Assembly: GCA_031308135.1 (NCBI GenBank)
Contig: JAHLJT010000631.1
Span: forward strand, 265,904,948-265,968,947
DNA: 64,000 bases
Direction: 5' to 3'
Source of the DNA: Acheta domesticus
Taxonomy: Eukaryota; Arthropoda; Insecta; Orthoptera; Gryllidae
The notes below the pieces were generated by a model. That model worked only from the letters and a program-made list of their open reading frames with translations, had not been told where the DNA came from and ran no database searches. Both the position numbers and the translations under genes were made by a program. Within the stretch, counting starts at the first letter, position 1. Every line of letters begins with the position of its first letter. Shown piece after piece: positions 52,303-64,000 of the stretch.

Positions 52303-52712
52303 AGATATACTGTTGCTAACAGTCTTGTTTGTACAGTCCAAAATTTGCTCGAAAACAATTAGTTTTAAGTGGAAAATTGAGACTAATGCAAAACATGTTA
52401 CAGGATAATTGAATAATGCCAGTTGAATAAAATGTAACTTTGTACACCTACACGAAATGGCCTGAATTTGAAATTCCCCAGCACGAGTAGTTGCTCGGGA
52501 ACCTTCCTAGAGACTAGTTCCTGCGCTACTGAATGTGCTGGTAAATTTCAAATTCAAGGCCAATTCGTGTAGGTGTACATAGTTACGTTATATTTAACTG
52601 GCATTATTCAATTATCTTGTAATATCATTTGCGTTAGTCTCAATTCTCCAATTAAAATAATGGTTTTCGAACAAATTATGGACTGTACAAACAAGACTTA
52701 CCAACTGTATAT
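52303..52712. repeat. 410-bp long inverted repeat (hairpin)
   Basis: Arms of about 190 bp (52303-52492 and 52525-52712) are inverted copies with scattered mismatches. The outer ends read AGTCTTGTTTGTACAGTCC and GGACTGTACAAACAAGACT, a perfect match. The central part continues pairing (CAGCAC/GTGCTG, AGTAG/CTACT, GGAAC/GTTCC), leaving a loop of about 14 nt. No coding content. Either a palindromic MITE or a source of a long hairpin RNA. Confidence 0.85.
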
Positions 52713-53626
52713 TTATGCACAGGGTAAAAGTAATAATTCGCCGATCTCTTTTTCTAATAACTATTTAAAATATATTTTCAATTCTCAATAAGTATTTAGG
52801 TTGTTATATTGGAATTTTACAATTTGAACATTCGTTCATGAAAACCATGCTTTCAACAATATTAACTACAATATTTTATGATAACTTGGAAATTAAAGAA
52901 ATGTTGGATAAAGTATTGGATTTACAGCTTGGGAAGAAAATTAAATTAATTAATACGAATAATATCCGAAATGTTTGTGCAATATCACACTGGCCGCTTT
53001 GAACGGTTAGTACTCGTCGCATAATTCTTGTATTTGCATTTGTGTTTGCGGCGGTTGTGAGATTAATCAATGCAGCTAACAATGCGTACATATTCGGTGA
53101 TTCATTTCATTCGAATGTTTTCATTTAGATATCTGGAGAGATAATTCACCATCTGTTGATTGACCGATATGTAATTCGAGCTCTCGAAATGAACATTTCA
53201 TGTTTTAATTTTTGATGAAGATTTCATGTAATGCAGACATGTAATTTTAGTGTTCCACGTTTTTATCGACATTGCCTCAACTGCGTATTTATAATAAAAC
53301 CGAAGGGAAATATTAGTAAATGTTCGTGCAATTTTCTTAGCGAATTTTGAACCAATGGAACGACTATTTTCCAATATTTGAAGAACATTTTTGAGGAGCT
53401 TAGAAGTACTATGAAAGAAAAAATACTATGAAAAGAGAGGGTTATGATAACAAAATGTTACCACATAATTGATTTCACACTAAAATACATTTTTTTGAAA
53501 TGGTGCACTCCAGAATGCAATGAAGTGGAGGCACTGTTGCCGGCATTGCCGCGCAACGCGAGACTGTGCAAAACTGTGCGTCCGTTACGGTTGCCAGATG
53601 TTCTCCATTTGAGTGAACTGTTCACT

Positions 53627-53725
53627 ATTTTTACTTTCCCGTATACGTACGTATACACGGAGTGATATACGGTAGTATAGGGAAAGTTATGTAATGTTGC
53701 GTGAAAAAATGGCCAATTTTCGGCG
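53627..53725 (+). repeat. Palindromic dispersed repeat, family P, copy 3
   Basis: CTTTCCCGTATAC and the inverse ending GGGAAAG enclose an inner palindrome (GTATACGTACGTATAC), followed by TTATGTAATGTTGCGTG and AAAAATGGCC. Confidence 0.6.
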
Positions 53726-53867
53726 GAAAAAAAATCTTTGCCGGGCCGTGATAACGAAAAAATGGATAAAACCAGTTGCTAAATTAAGAAAAAAAAATCC
53801 CCTAACACGTGGTGTAGCCAGAAAACCTGTTTTCTAGATCCTTGATACCGAAAAAACCAATTGAAAG

Positions 53868-54018
53868 GGGTCCGTCCCTCCGTCCCTCCGTCCCCCGTCC
53901 TCCGTCCCTCCGTCCCTCCGTCCCTCCGTCCCTCCGTCCCTCCGTCCCTCCGTCCCTCCGTCCCTCCGTCCCTCCGTCCCTCCGTCCCTCCGTCCCTCCG
54001 TCCCTCCGTCCCTCCGTA
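53868..54018. repeat. (CCGTCCCT)n minisatellite
   Basis: About 18 copies of an 8-bp unit, with one disturbed copy near 53890. Confidence 0.97.
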
Positions 54019-54129
54019 CACTGCTAGCGCCTAAACCATACGTACGATTTCTTCCAAAATGGATATTCCTCGGTCAAACTTGTTCTAGTCAAAGCTTTGA
54101 GATTTTGAAAACGATTCTTCAAAATTTGG

Positions 54130-55130
54130 AGGTACTTTACATGAAGCCCACCGGGATTTTCAATTTTTTTTCAAAAACGGTACCAACTTTTTTCTTTAAA
54201 TTTCTTGTATGAATAGAGTAAAATACATTGATTAACATGACATATGTCCTCTTTTCACGGATAACTCTGAATTTCCGAAAATTTTGAAAGTTTGAATTTT
54301 TTCGGCGTCTTTCTCCAACCACAAAATTGAAGATAGAGATTTTTCTTCAAATAAAATTTGTTTTGCATATTGAGTTTTTTCATAAAGATCATGTAAATGT
54401 TTTTCAACATTTTAGTAGTTTTTTGTGCAATATTACGTGCAATATGTGCAATTTTAAAAAATTACAAAAACAAGATTTTCTCAAAAACGGCTCGAAATTT
54501 TTTCTTTAAACTTTTGGTAGGCAGAGTGGAAATATACTTCATCAGATGACATAAAAGCCATTTTGCTCTAGAGGTTGGTTTTTTTCAAGAATTACAAAAA
54601 TGTAAATTTTTTCACATGTTTCTCGCGTCGATAATATTTACATTAGCGGCGATCTTTTCACATTATTATATTTGCGAGTACATGTGCTTTAAATAATGTC
54701 AAGTAAAGTTTCTCGAAACAACCATTTTCTGTGAAAAGTAGCTCAAAATTTCGCATTTTCAGAAACGCTCGAACGCCATTTTCTCATATATGGCTGCAAT
54801 GTTTTTGAAACTTTTGTAACGGATAGTGCTAATTACACTCTGTAGTACAGCGTAAAGTTTATTTTGAGTTTTTTGTTTTTTTCAAAAATTACATAATTGT
54901 AATTTTTTTGAAAGATCTCTCACATCTTTAATATGCACATTACCAGCAATTTGTAAACTTTATTATATTTGTGGGTGTAAATGCTTCAAATAACTTGAAA
55001 TAAAGTATTTTGAAAACGCAAAAATTTTCTGTGAAAATGAGCTTCAAATTTCGTACTTTTATTAGCGCTGAAACGCCATTTTCTCTTAAACGGCACATAA
55101 TTTTTAAAAGAAAATTGCCATTTATGACTA
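54130..55130. repeat. 300-bp tandem satellite-like array, about three units
   Basis: Landmarks recur at about 300-bp spacing: TC(A/T).A(A/T)A.GG near 54172, 54480, 54781 and 55083; ATTACA.AA.TGTAA near 54590 and 54888; AACGCCATTTTCTC near 54773 and 55072. Units are AT-rich and diverged. It follows the 8-bp minisatellite directly, so both may belong to one element. Confidence 0.7.
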
Positions 55131-55528
55131 GGTTTTTGTGTTCTTTAAAATTCTAAAATTAATATTTCCGTTCTACCAATACGAAAGGGAAAAATTAAGA
55201 CAATGACAATAGCATATTATGCAATTAGTTTAAAACGTTATGCTTTTTTTGCACGAATAAGAAGAGATTACTGAACGAACGACGTGAGAAGAGAGTTCTG
55301 TAATTTCTCCTCACGAGTACAAAACAGTAACATAAAAGATACACTATTTTGCATACACTATTTTTGTGTAACAGTAGTATAAGGATTTAAGGAAGCGAAA
55401 TTAATTGTGTTAACTTGTAATTCGTAGTTGTATATCTCAAATTCATGTTTTGAAGTCATGAATGCTATCTATGCAACTAATTTGTTTACAAATGGCAATT
55501 AGTTTGAAAGTCGTGATTCAAACATAAT

Positions 55529-55675
55529 GGATTTGCCTAGAGAAATTGTGGAAGAAGCTGCAAAAGCAGAAAATGCTGTGATACAGAAAGTGTCTTGCAA
55601 ACTTTATGAGAAAGAGTACTTGAGTTTCATAAATTCCTTTCATGTATATACTACTATATCAAATTCCGGATGAGT
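55529..55675 (+). CDS. Short open frame, possible N-terminus of a mobile-element protein
   Basis: An ATG opens a 48-codon frame reading MDLPREIVEEAAKAENAVIQ, then KVSCKLYEKEYLSFINSF, then TAG/TGA-bounded sequence. The acidic helix and YEKEY..F motif resemble the start of tyrosine-recombinase-type element proteins, but this is a weak resemblance. No continuation found. Confidence 0.25.
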
Positions 55676-55774
55676 GCTGGGTCTAATGCACACTTATTTG
55701 AGAATCTAAACTAATGTATAAAAGATTTATTCCATTTAATGCAAATGCAAAACAACTTTACACTCAGCTGTGTT

Positions 55775-55957
55775 TTAAATAATGAAGTATGTAAATAATG
55801 AAGAGAATGTATCATTATTCAAGGATTCCTCCTCACCCTGGTCCCAATTTTCTGAAACGATTTCAGCAACCCTGGCGGCCGTGGCAGAATTAACTTTTTG
55901 AAGAAAATATTTTCTTTGTTTGACAAGGTCTTTCAAGAGTTTGAAGGTATGGTACAT
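55775..55957 (-). CDS. Short coding-like minus-strand frame, unknown
   Basis: A 60-residue frame with normal amino-acid composition (KDLVKQRKYFLQKV, then AARVAEIVSENWDQGEEE). I do not recognise it. It may be a remnant of the same element as the preceding frame, or an isolated exon. Confidence 0.25.
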   Translation of the reverse strand: MYHTFKLLKDLVKQRKYFLQKVNSATAARVAEIVSENWDQGEEESLNNDTFSSLFTYFII

Positions 55958-55999
55958 TAATTACATTTCTTTTCTTGTACATTATAAATTTAATTAAAC

Positions 56000-58900
56000 C
56001 TTAAATAATTAACCATCTTAGCGGTAGTTCCAGGAAGGGACCCTGTTAGTCATTTGAATTTTTCATAATTTATTACTATTGAATAGGTAATCAGTGAAAT
56101 TTAGGAGAATGTAATTTTTTTTCAATGACATTTAATGACGGGTAAAGGATTAGCTGACTAGGGAGTGAAGAATATTTTTGGAATTTTCCCAGAAATCAGA
56201 AATAAGGTTTACATCACGTCTGACAAAACTTAAGATTTTTTTCTGATACGAGATCTTTATACAACAAAATGACACCGTAATACATTGAATCTTAATTCAG
56301 TATTTTACAATGATATTACACAACTTAAAACAATTTAATCTGACAACTAATTGCAAATGCTTAGAAAATTAAATAAAATTCATCACTAATCTGGTGCACC
56401 AGCTACATAAATACTAGTTTAGAGTAGCTACAGATTTCTCAACACATGTACGTTTCTATAACTTTCAGTTCATATATTTCGAATGGAAAGACTATCGATT
56501 AACTTTCTTATGAGAAATATTCTCAACCACCTTCATTTTCTCAAAACTTTAATACTAAAAGTGAACAAGTATTTAGGCATCATGAAACTAGCAACTAACT
56601 TTTATACTATGTTAAAATCTCTGCAAAATATCTAAAACGAATTCTACATTTTTAACCACGTTTTTGTAGTACAACTTCACAGCACGATTCGAAGCTCCTG
56701 CTACAAACTCTTCTGAAACAAAAAGAGACCAAAGACCATCTATTTAACAACAGTGCCCGTCATTGCATTTTACAAGGTAAGTAATGAAATATTTTAAAAC
56801 AAATTCTGATAATATTCTGAATGATTTTGATATTCATTAAATTTTGTTATGTAGTTAATAGTTGTGGAACACTACAGACCTTTATTTTTAATATCTGTCC
56901 CATTTTTATAAACTTAGCCCCCAAAACTCAATATTTAATTTATACATGATATTTCTGTAAATCCAGTTCTAAATATTTGCATTTTTAATTGTAATGTATA
57001 ATTATAGAAATCTTACATTAAAAAGAATTTTTTGCATATGAAGATAATGAATATTCAAATCTACAGCGTATCTGTCATTGCAATATTTGTTACTATATGT
57101 AGCACTAAGAGAGCATTAGAAAACATATGCTGATTTATAACTAATGTTACACACTTATAGGTTTTGAACTCTCAGAAAAGATCCCAGGAACCGCAACCAA
57201 TAAAAGAACTCTTTGAGAAATGTAATTTCTACAATTCTTGTTTCAACCATTCACCAATCTGTGCTTCGTTTCTGTACATTTTTTCAAATCTCAATTAGGA
57301 TAAATAGCAAAATTAGTGGTCGAAAGCACTATTCTAAACAATGTTTTATAAACCCTTTAAATTTAGTATTTCTTAACAAAAAGTAATAAACTCGTAGGCC
57401 GAGGGCGAGGATGCCACTTCCGTCAATTATGATACAAGCGTGATTCGAATAATAAAATTCGAAAATTTAAGTCGGGAACCGTGAACAAAGTAACGAGTTT
57501 AAACGGCCATTTCCGGCAGAAATCCATGGGCATTCCTGTATCAATAAGCTAGGGGCAATTTAACGTTTAAGGTCATTGGTGACCTGTCTTATGAACGTCC
57601 TCAGCAATTTTAGTCCGCTGAACTCTTATCTTTACAATTGGAAGCACGCACTTTGTCATTTTCGAACGAGTGTAATTACAGAGAAAATGTTCTTAAAAGA
57701 ACAGCTCACTTAAGTCCGCATCCATTACATTAGAATAGTGCGTAGAGCGCTCGCGACGTCTCCTGTAGGAAAGGAGTCATGAAAATGCGGAAAACGAACC
57801 GCTCACGAGTATCTGATCTACAGCAAACACGAGCAAACAATTTAATAAGGCCAATATTTCTCGTGCAATTAGTACTATCCTATACCCGTTAGTGGATTAT
57901 GAAGAGCTCTTTCGAAATAATGTTGCCATGTAATGATCAAAATTAGTCTCGCTTCTGAAAAATTGCGTTTTCTGACTAATTAGCCTTTTACCCGTCAGAC
58001 TAGAATAAAACCTGTGATATTCAAGTTAAACTTTACATACCTCAAGCGATTCGATAATTTTTTTAAGGTTATATTTACATTTAATGCGGAATCCTCGATT
58101 TCACTTTTTACAGTTTTAATAACGTTTATTGGTGTGTGTAATGTGTTAATGCATTTCCTATTGATATTTTTATAGTAGGATTACTATCTTTCAGCAGTAA
58201 ATCTCATTTCAAACCATGTTTACAAGACCCATACCTTCAGCTCGTTCAGCACTATTTCTTCGAACGAAAAAAAAGACTGAACGCAATGATAACACCGTCT
58301 TCCTCCCATATGTTTGTAGGATGCTGCAGGAACCACATGATGAATAGGATCAGCCCCCGTTCATATTACGCCGAGCATTCGAGTTTCGTTTCTCGACTGC
58401 TGCCGAGGCCCTTTAGAGCCATTGGCTCTACTACAGTGCAGGACGGTAGTAGGTAGCAGGCTATTGTAGACTGCACCCGCTGTTCTGAAACATTTCATCA
58501 ATATCTTTAAACAAGGGAATCAGGAATATAAAAACTGCCTTACCAAAATGTTTTTTAAACACATTCAGGACGAGTTAATTTTAGCTGCTTAATTTGTCAA
58601 GTTCCCTTACGTTTACGGAAGCCATCGCCTTTGTTTCTAAATTAATTGGAAGAATAAAACTGTGTTTAAGACTTAGAATATTTTTATCAGTACATCGTAA
58701 ATTTGTGACGAATCATTTTATCAGTAGCTGTGACGATTCCAACTTAACAGTTCTAAAAGCATTTACTATTCAATTATTTGCAATTCTCAATTTCACTTTT
58801 CTACATTGGTTGACCCTTCACCGACTCCGAACTGGACAGGAAAGAATTTTTTTAATGCTTCATTCTCGTGATTCATCTTCCTCGGTTTCTATCTACACTA

Positions 58901-59150
58901 TCCACACATTCTTCATTAAAAGTCAACCATGTTTATAGACTAATCTGACGTATCGCACTGTAAAAGCTGATATCTAACAATTTCCTGACACTGAGAATGA
59001 TCAAATACTAGTGAATACCAGAAATTACTGCTAGTTGTTTTTACATTTGAAAGAAGTGAATGTGCATCAATCTTCCAAATTTTCTCAACAGTTACTTTAC
59101 TACTAACGTTACTTTGTGGTAACGGACTGTTCTTTATCGTCATTGTAAAA
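56000..59150. other. Intergenic DNA, nothing recognised
   Basis: AT-rich with slightly GC-richer segments at 57400-57800 and 58300-58480. No gene, RNA or repeat supported. Confidence 0.4.
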
Positions 59151-59155
59151 TTATA

Positions 59156-59392
59156 ATGGAAAAACCATACCCGAAGTTGTTTACAGAGGTATATAATTAT
59201 ATAAAACTAGTTAATAGAAAGCTTTTATCTTCGATAGAACAGGCAGATACTAGTGAAGTTCTTTCTGTGGATTTCAAATTTCAATTTTTACTTTTGGACA
59301 CTTTAGGTAGCTTAATTTCAATGATTAGTACTGACCATCTCACGAGACGAACGATTCATTTTTCTTCTACAGGAGAGGTTTACGGGACGTGA
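59156..59392 (+). other. Short open frame, unrecognised
   Basis: A 78-codon frame begins MEKPYPKLFTEVYNYIK. No motif or neighbour supports a function; probably chance or a decayed element. Confidence 0.15.
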
Positions 59393-59970
59393 ACACCCAG
59401 CATAGGAACACTTCCATTGATCAGCTCCTTTCTTCTTAACTTGAGGTAGCGCTGCGCTCCTTTTCAGGGCCAGTCTCCGTCGTTCGATGTAGGAAGGTTG
59501 CATTGTGGCTCCACGCGAGAACGCTATTGCCCTCCACGAAAACCCTTCTCTGCTCTGCCGGTGGCCTGCGGAGTTTGTGCAGCCCTTCTCCCTTCACCTG
59601 TAACTTGGACCTGGAACCGGAGTGTTGTTTTACTACATGGTATAGAGATCTTTCAAGAAACTGCAGAACGTCTTTAGTATTAAAGTAATTTAACAAGCTA
59701 TTCCATCCTCGCACTGTCTAAATATTACCTTTCCTACATATTACCTTCATAGTCCGGGAGTATTCCTTTTTTCTGTCATATTTACATTTTCTCATTTGAC
59801 GTTTTACTAAAATAAGTTTCAAGTTCTGCGATGCGCGCATCCATAGTTTATTTTGGATTTACTTTTGCATGCATTACGTAATGCATTACCTTATCCACTA
59901 TGACTACAGCACACCACCACCACGGTTACAGCCATTGAAAAACCAAATACTATATTATATATACTTTAAC

Positions 59971-60429
59971 CAGGGCCATCTTTAGGCACAGGCAGACGAG
60001 GCTCGTGCCTCAGGGCCCCCATGATCGAAGGGCCCCCACAGATAATACAAAATATATAACAAAACTGAACTGGCGTGCGAAACTAAAAGTATCATTGACA
60101 AATGCTTAGTTTGTTTTTTACTTAGATCTTATTATGTAAATATTGCTTGTGTTGTCATTTAATCATATTTTATGTTACTATTGTTAGAGTTATTAGTAAA
60201 ATATTACTATAGAAAATACAGAGATTAAAGATACTATTTAATTCCGTTTATCTAGTTTTTTTTACAAATCCTTCCTTACCTTAAAAAGAGGAATCAAAAT
60301 GCTTATTAACTGTGTAATATTCAATTTTTAATAACTTATGATCGCCAGAACGTAATTTGTTGAACTAAGAATTAGGGGCCCCGAAATCTCTGAGTGCCTC
60401 GGGTACTTTCAAACCCAAAGACTGCCCTG
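59971..60429 (-). mobile_element. hAT-like MITE, copy 2
   Basis: An inverted copy of 11411-11865, with ends CAGGGCCATCTTTAGG and (reverse complement) CAGGGCAGTCTTTGGG. The interior is collinear, including GACGAGGCTCGTGC and CTGTGGGGGCCC. Flanking ACT.. octamers are only partly similar, so the 8-bp target duplication is unclear. Non-autonomous. Confidence 0.8.
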
Positions 60430-60965
60430 ACTAACTACTTCAGTTTTCCCACATTCCATGCTATGAAACCATTTTTGACCCGGCCATTTTACGCATGCTC
60501 TACTACCTGACATGCAGTATGGTCGAGAATTCAGGGAATTTGGATGCTACCATCTGAACGAACGTGAAGTCAGCCGCCTGAAAAACTAGAAAGTAAAATT
60601 CACGAAAAATGTGTCAGCATTTAAGATTCAATCTGATGTTTAACGTTCCACAAACTAACGGTCTTCCAAAGTGAATAATTCTAACTAAAATCATAGTTTT
60701 CTGTAAAACAATGTGTCAATTCCATTAAAATGTGATAATTTCATTTTAGAATGAGTAGTAGTCCATCAGCATTGTATCTCCAATTCTGCGAGAGATTAGT
60801 AATGAACATTTTGCTCTATAGATTGGCAGCATGTGGGAAGAACACTAATGTTCAAAAAATTTTCAATTAAATACACCATATAACAACCTAATGTTATAAA
60901 AAATATTATGATTATTCTATAATATTGTTATAAAAATAATTAAATGATTTTTATAGCCACACTAA

Positions 60966-61028
60966 ACTTCACTACACAACACTACACTACAATGTCCTGC
61001 ACTGCACTGCACTGCATTGCACTGCACA
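60966..61028. repeat. (CACTG/CACTA)n pentamer tract
   Basis: Short degenerate run of ACTACAC/CACTG pentamers. Confidence 0.8.
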
Positions 61029-61029
61029 T

Positions 61030-63130
61030 TCCATTTGACAAAACTTACGTAGCACATCAGTTCTCTTGTCGTTCTTCTCTATGACAGCACTACTTTTCAA
61101 AACAGCGAAAACAGTAAAAAAAGTTTTCAATACCTTGTGTTACCATAAATATTTTTGAGTGATACGGGATCGTATCAAGTGAAAATCTGCAAAATGTTTA
61201 TCACATTATTGTAACAATTTGTTGAGGATTCTATATTCTGGGACTTTCTGTCTATTGTTTCCTTTATTTAAGAATGAAAGCGATCTTTAAGTGCTTGTTA
61301 ATTCTTTCAATCAAATGTTCTCATTTGATGGCGTGTTTCATAAATTTTATCCTATTAATTCTGGTTTCATGAGTTTTAGTTCTCTAGTCTTCACTTAAAT
61401 TATGTTTTCTTTTTCTTTAAGGTTTTATTGAAGGTACGTATTGTTTGGGGATAGTTTTTTATTTTCTTCTTAAAATTTTTGTGATTATCATTCTTCTTTA
61501 CAAGTTTTCCTCTACAATCTCACTTATTCTTCAGAAGCTGTTAGTTTTCCTGGTTGATAATGCCAACAACACAAACTTAATATTGCATAACCAATGCTTC
61601 AGTAAAAATAGTTTTTAACTAAATCTTTTTTGTTAAGGTTTCTTCCTGATTTCAGAAGAGCCAAATGTTATTACACTTCTTGGTCGTCAGGAATATAAAT
61701 TTGTCAGTAGTAGTGCGAAGGTTAACCTCACTGGTTTACTTATGTCAAGTTGCTTCTGTAGAATTAATGGCCTTGCTAACTTCGTCAATCATGGTAATTT
61801 TCTTCCAAGTATTTCAATCGTTCTTGCAGCTTTGGAAGAACTTTCGTTAACAAATGTGGTATGATCTGAACATAGGTAGATATGGTTTATCTTTGGGTGA
61901 TTCTTGATATTAATAGCCGAGGAGACCTGTGAAAAAATGTAACAATTAAGTACTTTGAAAACAGCGCTTCATTTTATAGTCTACTTATCTGTCTGGAAAA
62001 CGAGGTCGTTCAAACATTACAAATTGTTGAATGAAAATTAAATGTTTCGCAAATAAGATTAATATGATTATAATCAACCTACATTTACATTTTCCGGAGC
62101 ATTTATAAATTCTACCATACGTACAAAATTTTATACATTGCGAATTGTTAAAAGTTGTACATATTAATGTGAGGTATCCGGCATTAGAATGTTTAATAAA
62201 TATTAATGAGAGTTTTGAAAAAAAATTGACATTTATAACATCTGAAGTTAATACCTCCTATTTGACCGTACGGCGTTATGCGAGTACTAATTTGGAAGAA
62301 TGCCACATCAAAACAGGTTTGTAAAAACGTAAATCAGAAATTAATATTTTGATAATTGCTTTGGAAATATATTCTGACAAACTTCGAGAAATATTCTCTT
62401 TCAAAAAGCTTTTGAACCAATTTTAGGAATTACAATATTGATTTACTTCCTTGACTGACGAATTTGTCAGCGTCCTTAGTATACGAAGACAAATTTCAGC
62501 GTTGAAAACTTTCGTTTTGGACTCTAAATAAGTCAATCAGTCTTTGTTACTGTGTAAAAAAGGATATAGAGCATTAATATTTATGATCAGGAGTATTGTT
62601 TAATTGTAAACCTGCATAACTCAATATTATCACCGAAAATCTTTCTTAATATTTCTCGATTGTATTTTATTAGAGTAGTTAATATGAAATGTTCATTGAA
62701 GCGGTGATCTACTTTGGTTTCCTTGTATTTACCAATTAGTTTAACAAAAATGTTTATCTTTTGGTTAAATACAACACCGAAAACTACATTTTTTTAGCAA
62801 GTGTAAATAAACTTGCTCCGATTTCCAGCACTAAGAAAAATGTCTGCAAGAATCAGAATATATTTGCTTGATAAACTATTACATTAATTGAAATTGTATA
62901 TTTCTTGGATGATATCTGCGTTACACAAAACTTTCGAGAAAGATTTAATAGCAACCCTTAGGAATTAATTTTGCTTTTCTATGCAATACGCAAACTTCCA
63001 AAAGACAATGAAATAAATTTAGAAGCAAGATTTAAAACTTTTCTTGAAACAACTGTTCCAATTTACGAGCTTTCAATGCTATCTATCCACAAGTTTTATT
63101 GAAATATTCAGAATCGTGCACGGCGGCGAA
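61030..63130. other. AT-rich intergenic DNA, nothing recognised
   Basis: No supported feature. Confidence 0.45.
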
Positions 63131-63145
63131 ACAAAGTTTGTAAAC

Positions 63146-63198
63146 CAAGCTGTTAAAAAGCGACCATAAATAAATAAACTAAAAAAAAAAAAAAAAAA
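63146..63198 (+). mobile_element. 5'-truncated SINE family C copy with poly(A) and target duplication
   Basis: A 53-bp insert reads CAAGCTGTTAAAAAGCGACC, ATAAATAAATAAACT and 18 A. GTTTGTAAAC flanks it on both sides (63136-63145 and 63199-63208). The 3' sequence GTTAAAAAGCGACCATAAA equals the 3' end of the SINE at 42185-42392. It is a textbook severely truncated target-primed insertion. Confidence 0.85.
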
Positions 63199-63209
63199 GT
63201 TTGTAAACA

Positions 63210-64000
63210 CGTCAGGAACAAGTTTAGTTGGTCAGTTCCGAGAACGATTAAGATATTTTAATTATTTCGAGATAAGTAATAAGCCTTGTAATATTTTCAA
63301 AATATTCTGAAAAATAGTGGCGTTTGTTTTCTTTAAAGCATTCTATAAAGTTTATTTATAAGTTGGTGTATTTTCGGTTGCAATTAAAAATTCAAAATGT
63401 GAAATTTTGAAAACTTTTAAACTTTTCTTACGCCTACAGGCATTTTTATCAATACCACTAATTATAGAGCTTTAAATCACTTCAAAACGCTTTGAAATAA
63501 TATGAGTAGTAGTTTTAAAAGGAGGGAAGTTTCCGCATGCCTGGTTTTCACTTAAGTTTACGAAACTATCAAATATACCCAATCCTGACAACTCCCATAT
63601 GAAAGAATTTGAAATAGACCTCTTCGAATTTAAACAATGAAACCCGCATTCGTAAATAAATAAAACAATGAAAATTAGATTTTGAAATGAAGTGTAGTGA
63701 AGTGAAGGTCTTTCACGGCTATCGTAGCTTCTGAAAGAAATAGAACACATTCACGTAGTGTGGTTCCCATTTGCTCAATAACTAAACTTTTGACGTAATC
63801 AGACGTAGGAAATTATTTGTTCTAAAAATTCAGTAGCTACGTTTCACGTTTCAAATCGTATAGCAAAGTGTCGTGAGAGAGGGATAAATTTAATATCAGA
63901 TTTAAAAGCCAACATACATTTTAAAGATTCGTTTATCTATATAATTCAAAAAAACTTAATTTTAGTAGCTCTACTATAGAAGAGATATACAGAACTGCCA
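63210..64000. other. AT-rich intergenic DNA, nothing recognised
   Basis: A minus-strand frame at 63472-63750 shows no domain. Confidence 0.4.

Noticed and set aside
53868..54018. Regular repeats suggesting a CRISPR array
   Set aside because: It is an 8-bp head-to-tail minisatellite without spacers, in a eukaryotic context.

Overview
The window is AT-rich eukaryotic DNA, almost certainly from an arthropod and most likely an insect. The evidence is spliced genes with GT-AG introns, TATA promoters, polyadenylation signals, arthropod-type trypsins with three disulfides, long gene-poor stretches, and many tRNA-derived SINEs, MITEs and LINE, Penelope and mariner remnants. I cannot name the species; a large-genome hemimetabolous insect would fit, but that is an inference. 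A 1,000-base run of N at 43010-44009 is an assembly gap.

The clear protein-coding content is a cluster of three complete six-exon trypsin genes in the first 24 kb. They are Try1 (+, 5465-8533), Try2 (-, 16554-14061) and Try3 (+, 19258-23477). Each encodes 252 residues: signal peptide, a short propeptide ending in LDGR, an IVGG mature start, the His/Asp/Ser triad and the Asp189 equivalent that gives Arg/Lys specificity. Each has a TATA box exactly 53 bp before its ATG and shares an upstream module of about 190 bp with a GATA site. Try1 and Try2 are convergent; Try2 and Try3 are head to head. The products are probably secreted digestive enzymes made in the midgut. Exons are strongly C/G-ending in an AT-rich background.

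The paralogs are mosaic. Intron 2 groups Try2 with Try3, intron 3 groups Try1 with Try3, and the end of intron 4 plus the 3' flank group Try1 with Try2. Intron 5 and exon 6 are nearly uniform in all three. Try1 and Try2 also share a Penelope-like reverse-transcriptase remnant in antisense directly behind the gene. This points to duplication of a gene-plus-transposon block followed by repeated gene conversion.

From 24 to 64 kb I find no complete gene. The region holds two tandem 3' ends of a LINE with a restriction-like endonuclease domain, each between (TTA)n tracts (25-26 kb). It also holds a decayed mariner (28.2 kb), G-rich minisatellites (32.6-33.6 kb), several CpG-rich islands (3.5, 32.4, 35.1, 37.6 and 39.8-41.0 kb) that could be first exons or promoters of unseen genes, and one isolated coding-like exon (36.2 kb). 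Further along are three tRNA-derived SINE families, one copy with clear target-site duplications, a foldback element with arms of about 450 bp (48.1-49.8 kb), a piggyBac-like remnant (51.1 kb), a 410-bp long hairpin (52.3-52.7 kb), an 8-bp minisatellite followed by a 300-bp tandem array (53.9-55.1 kb), and an inverted pair of hAT-like MITEs (11.4 and 60.0 kb).
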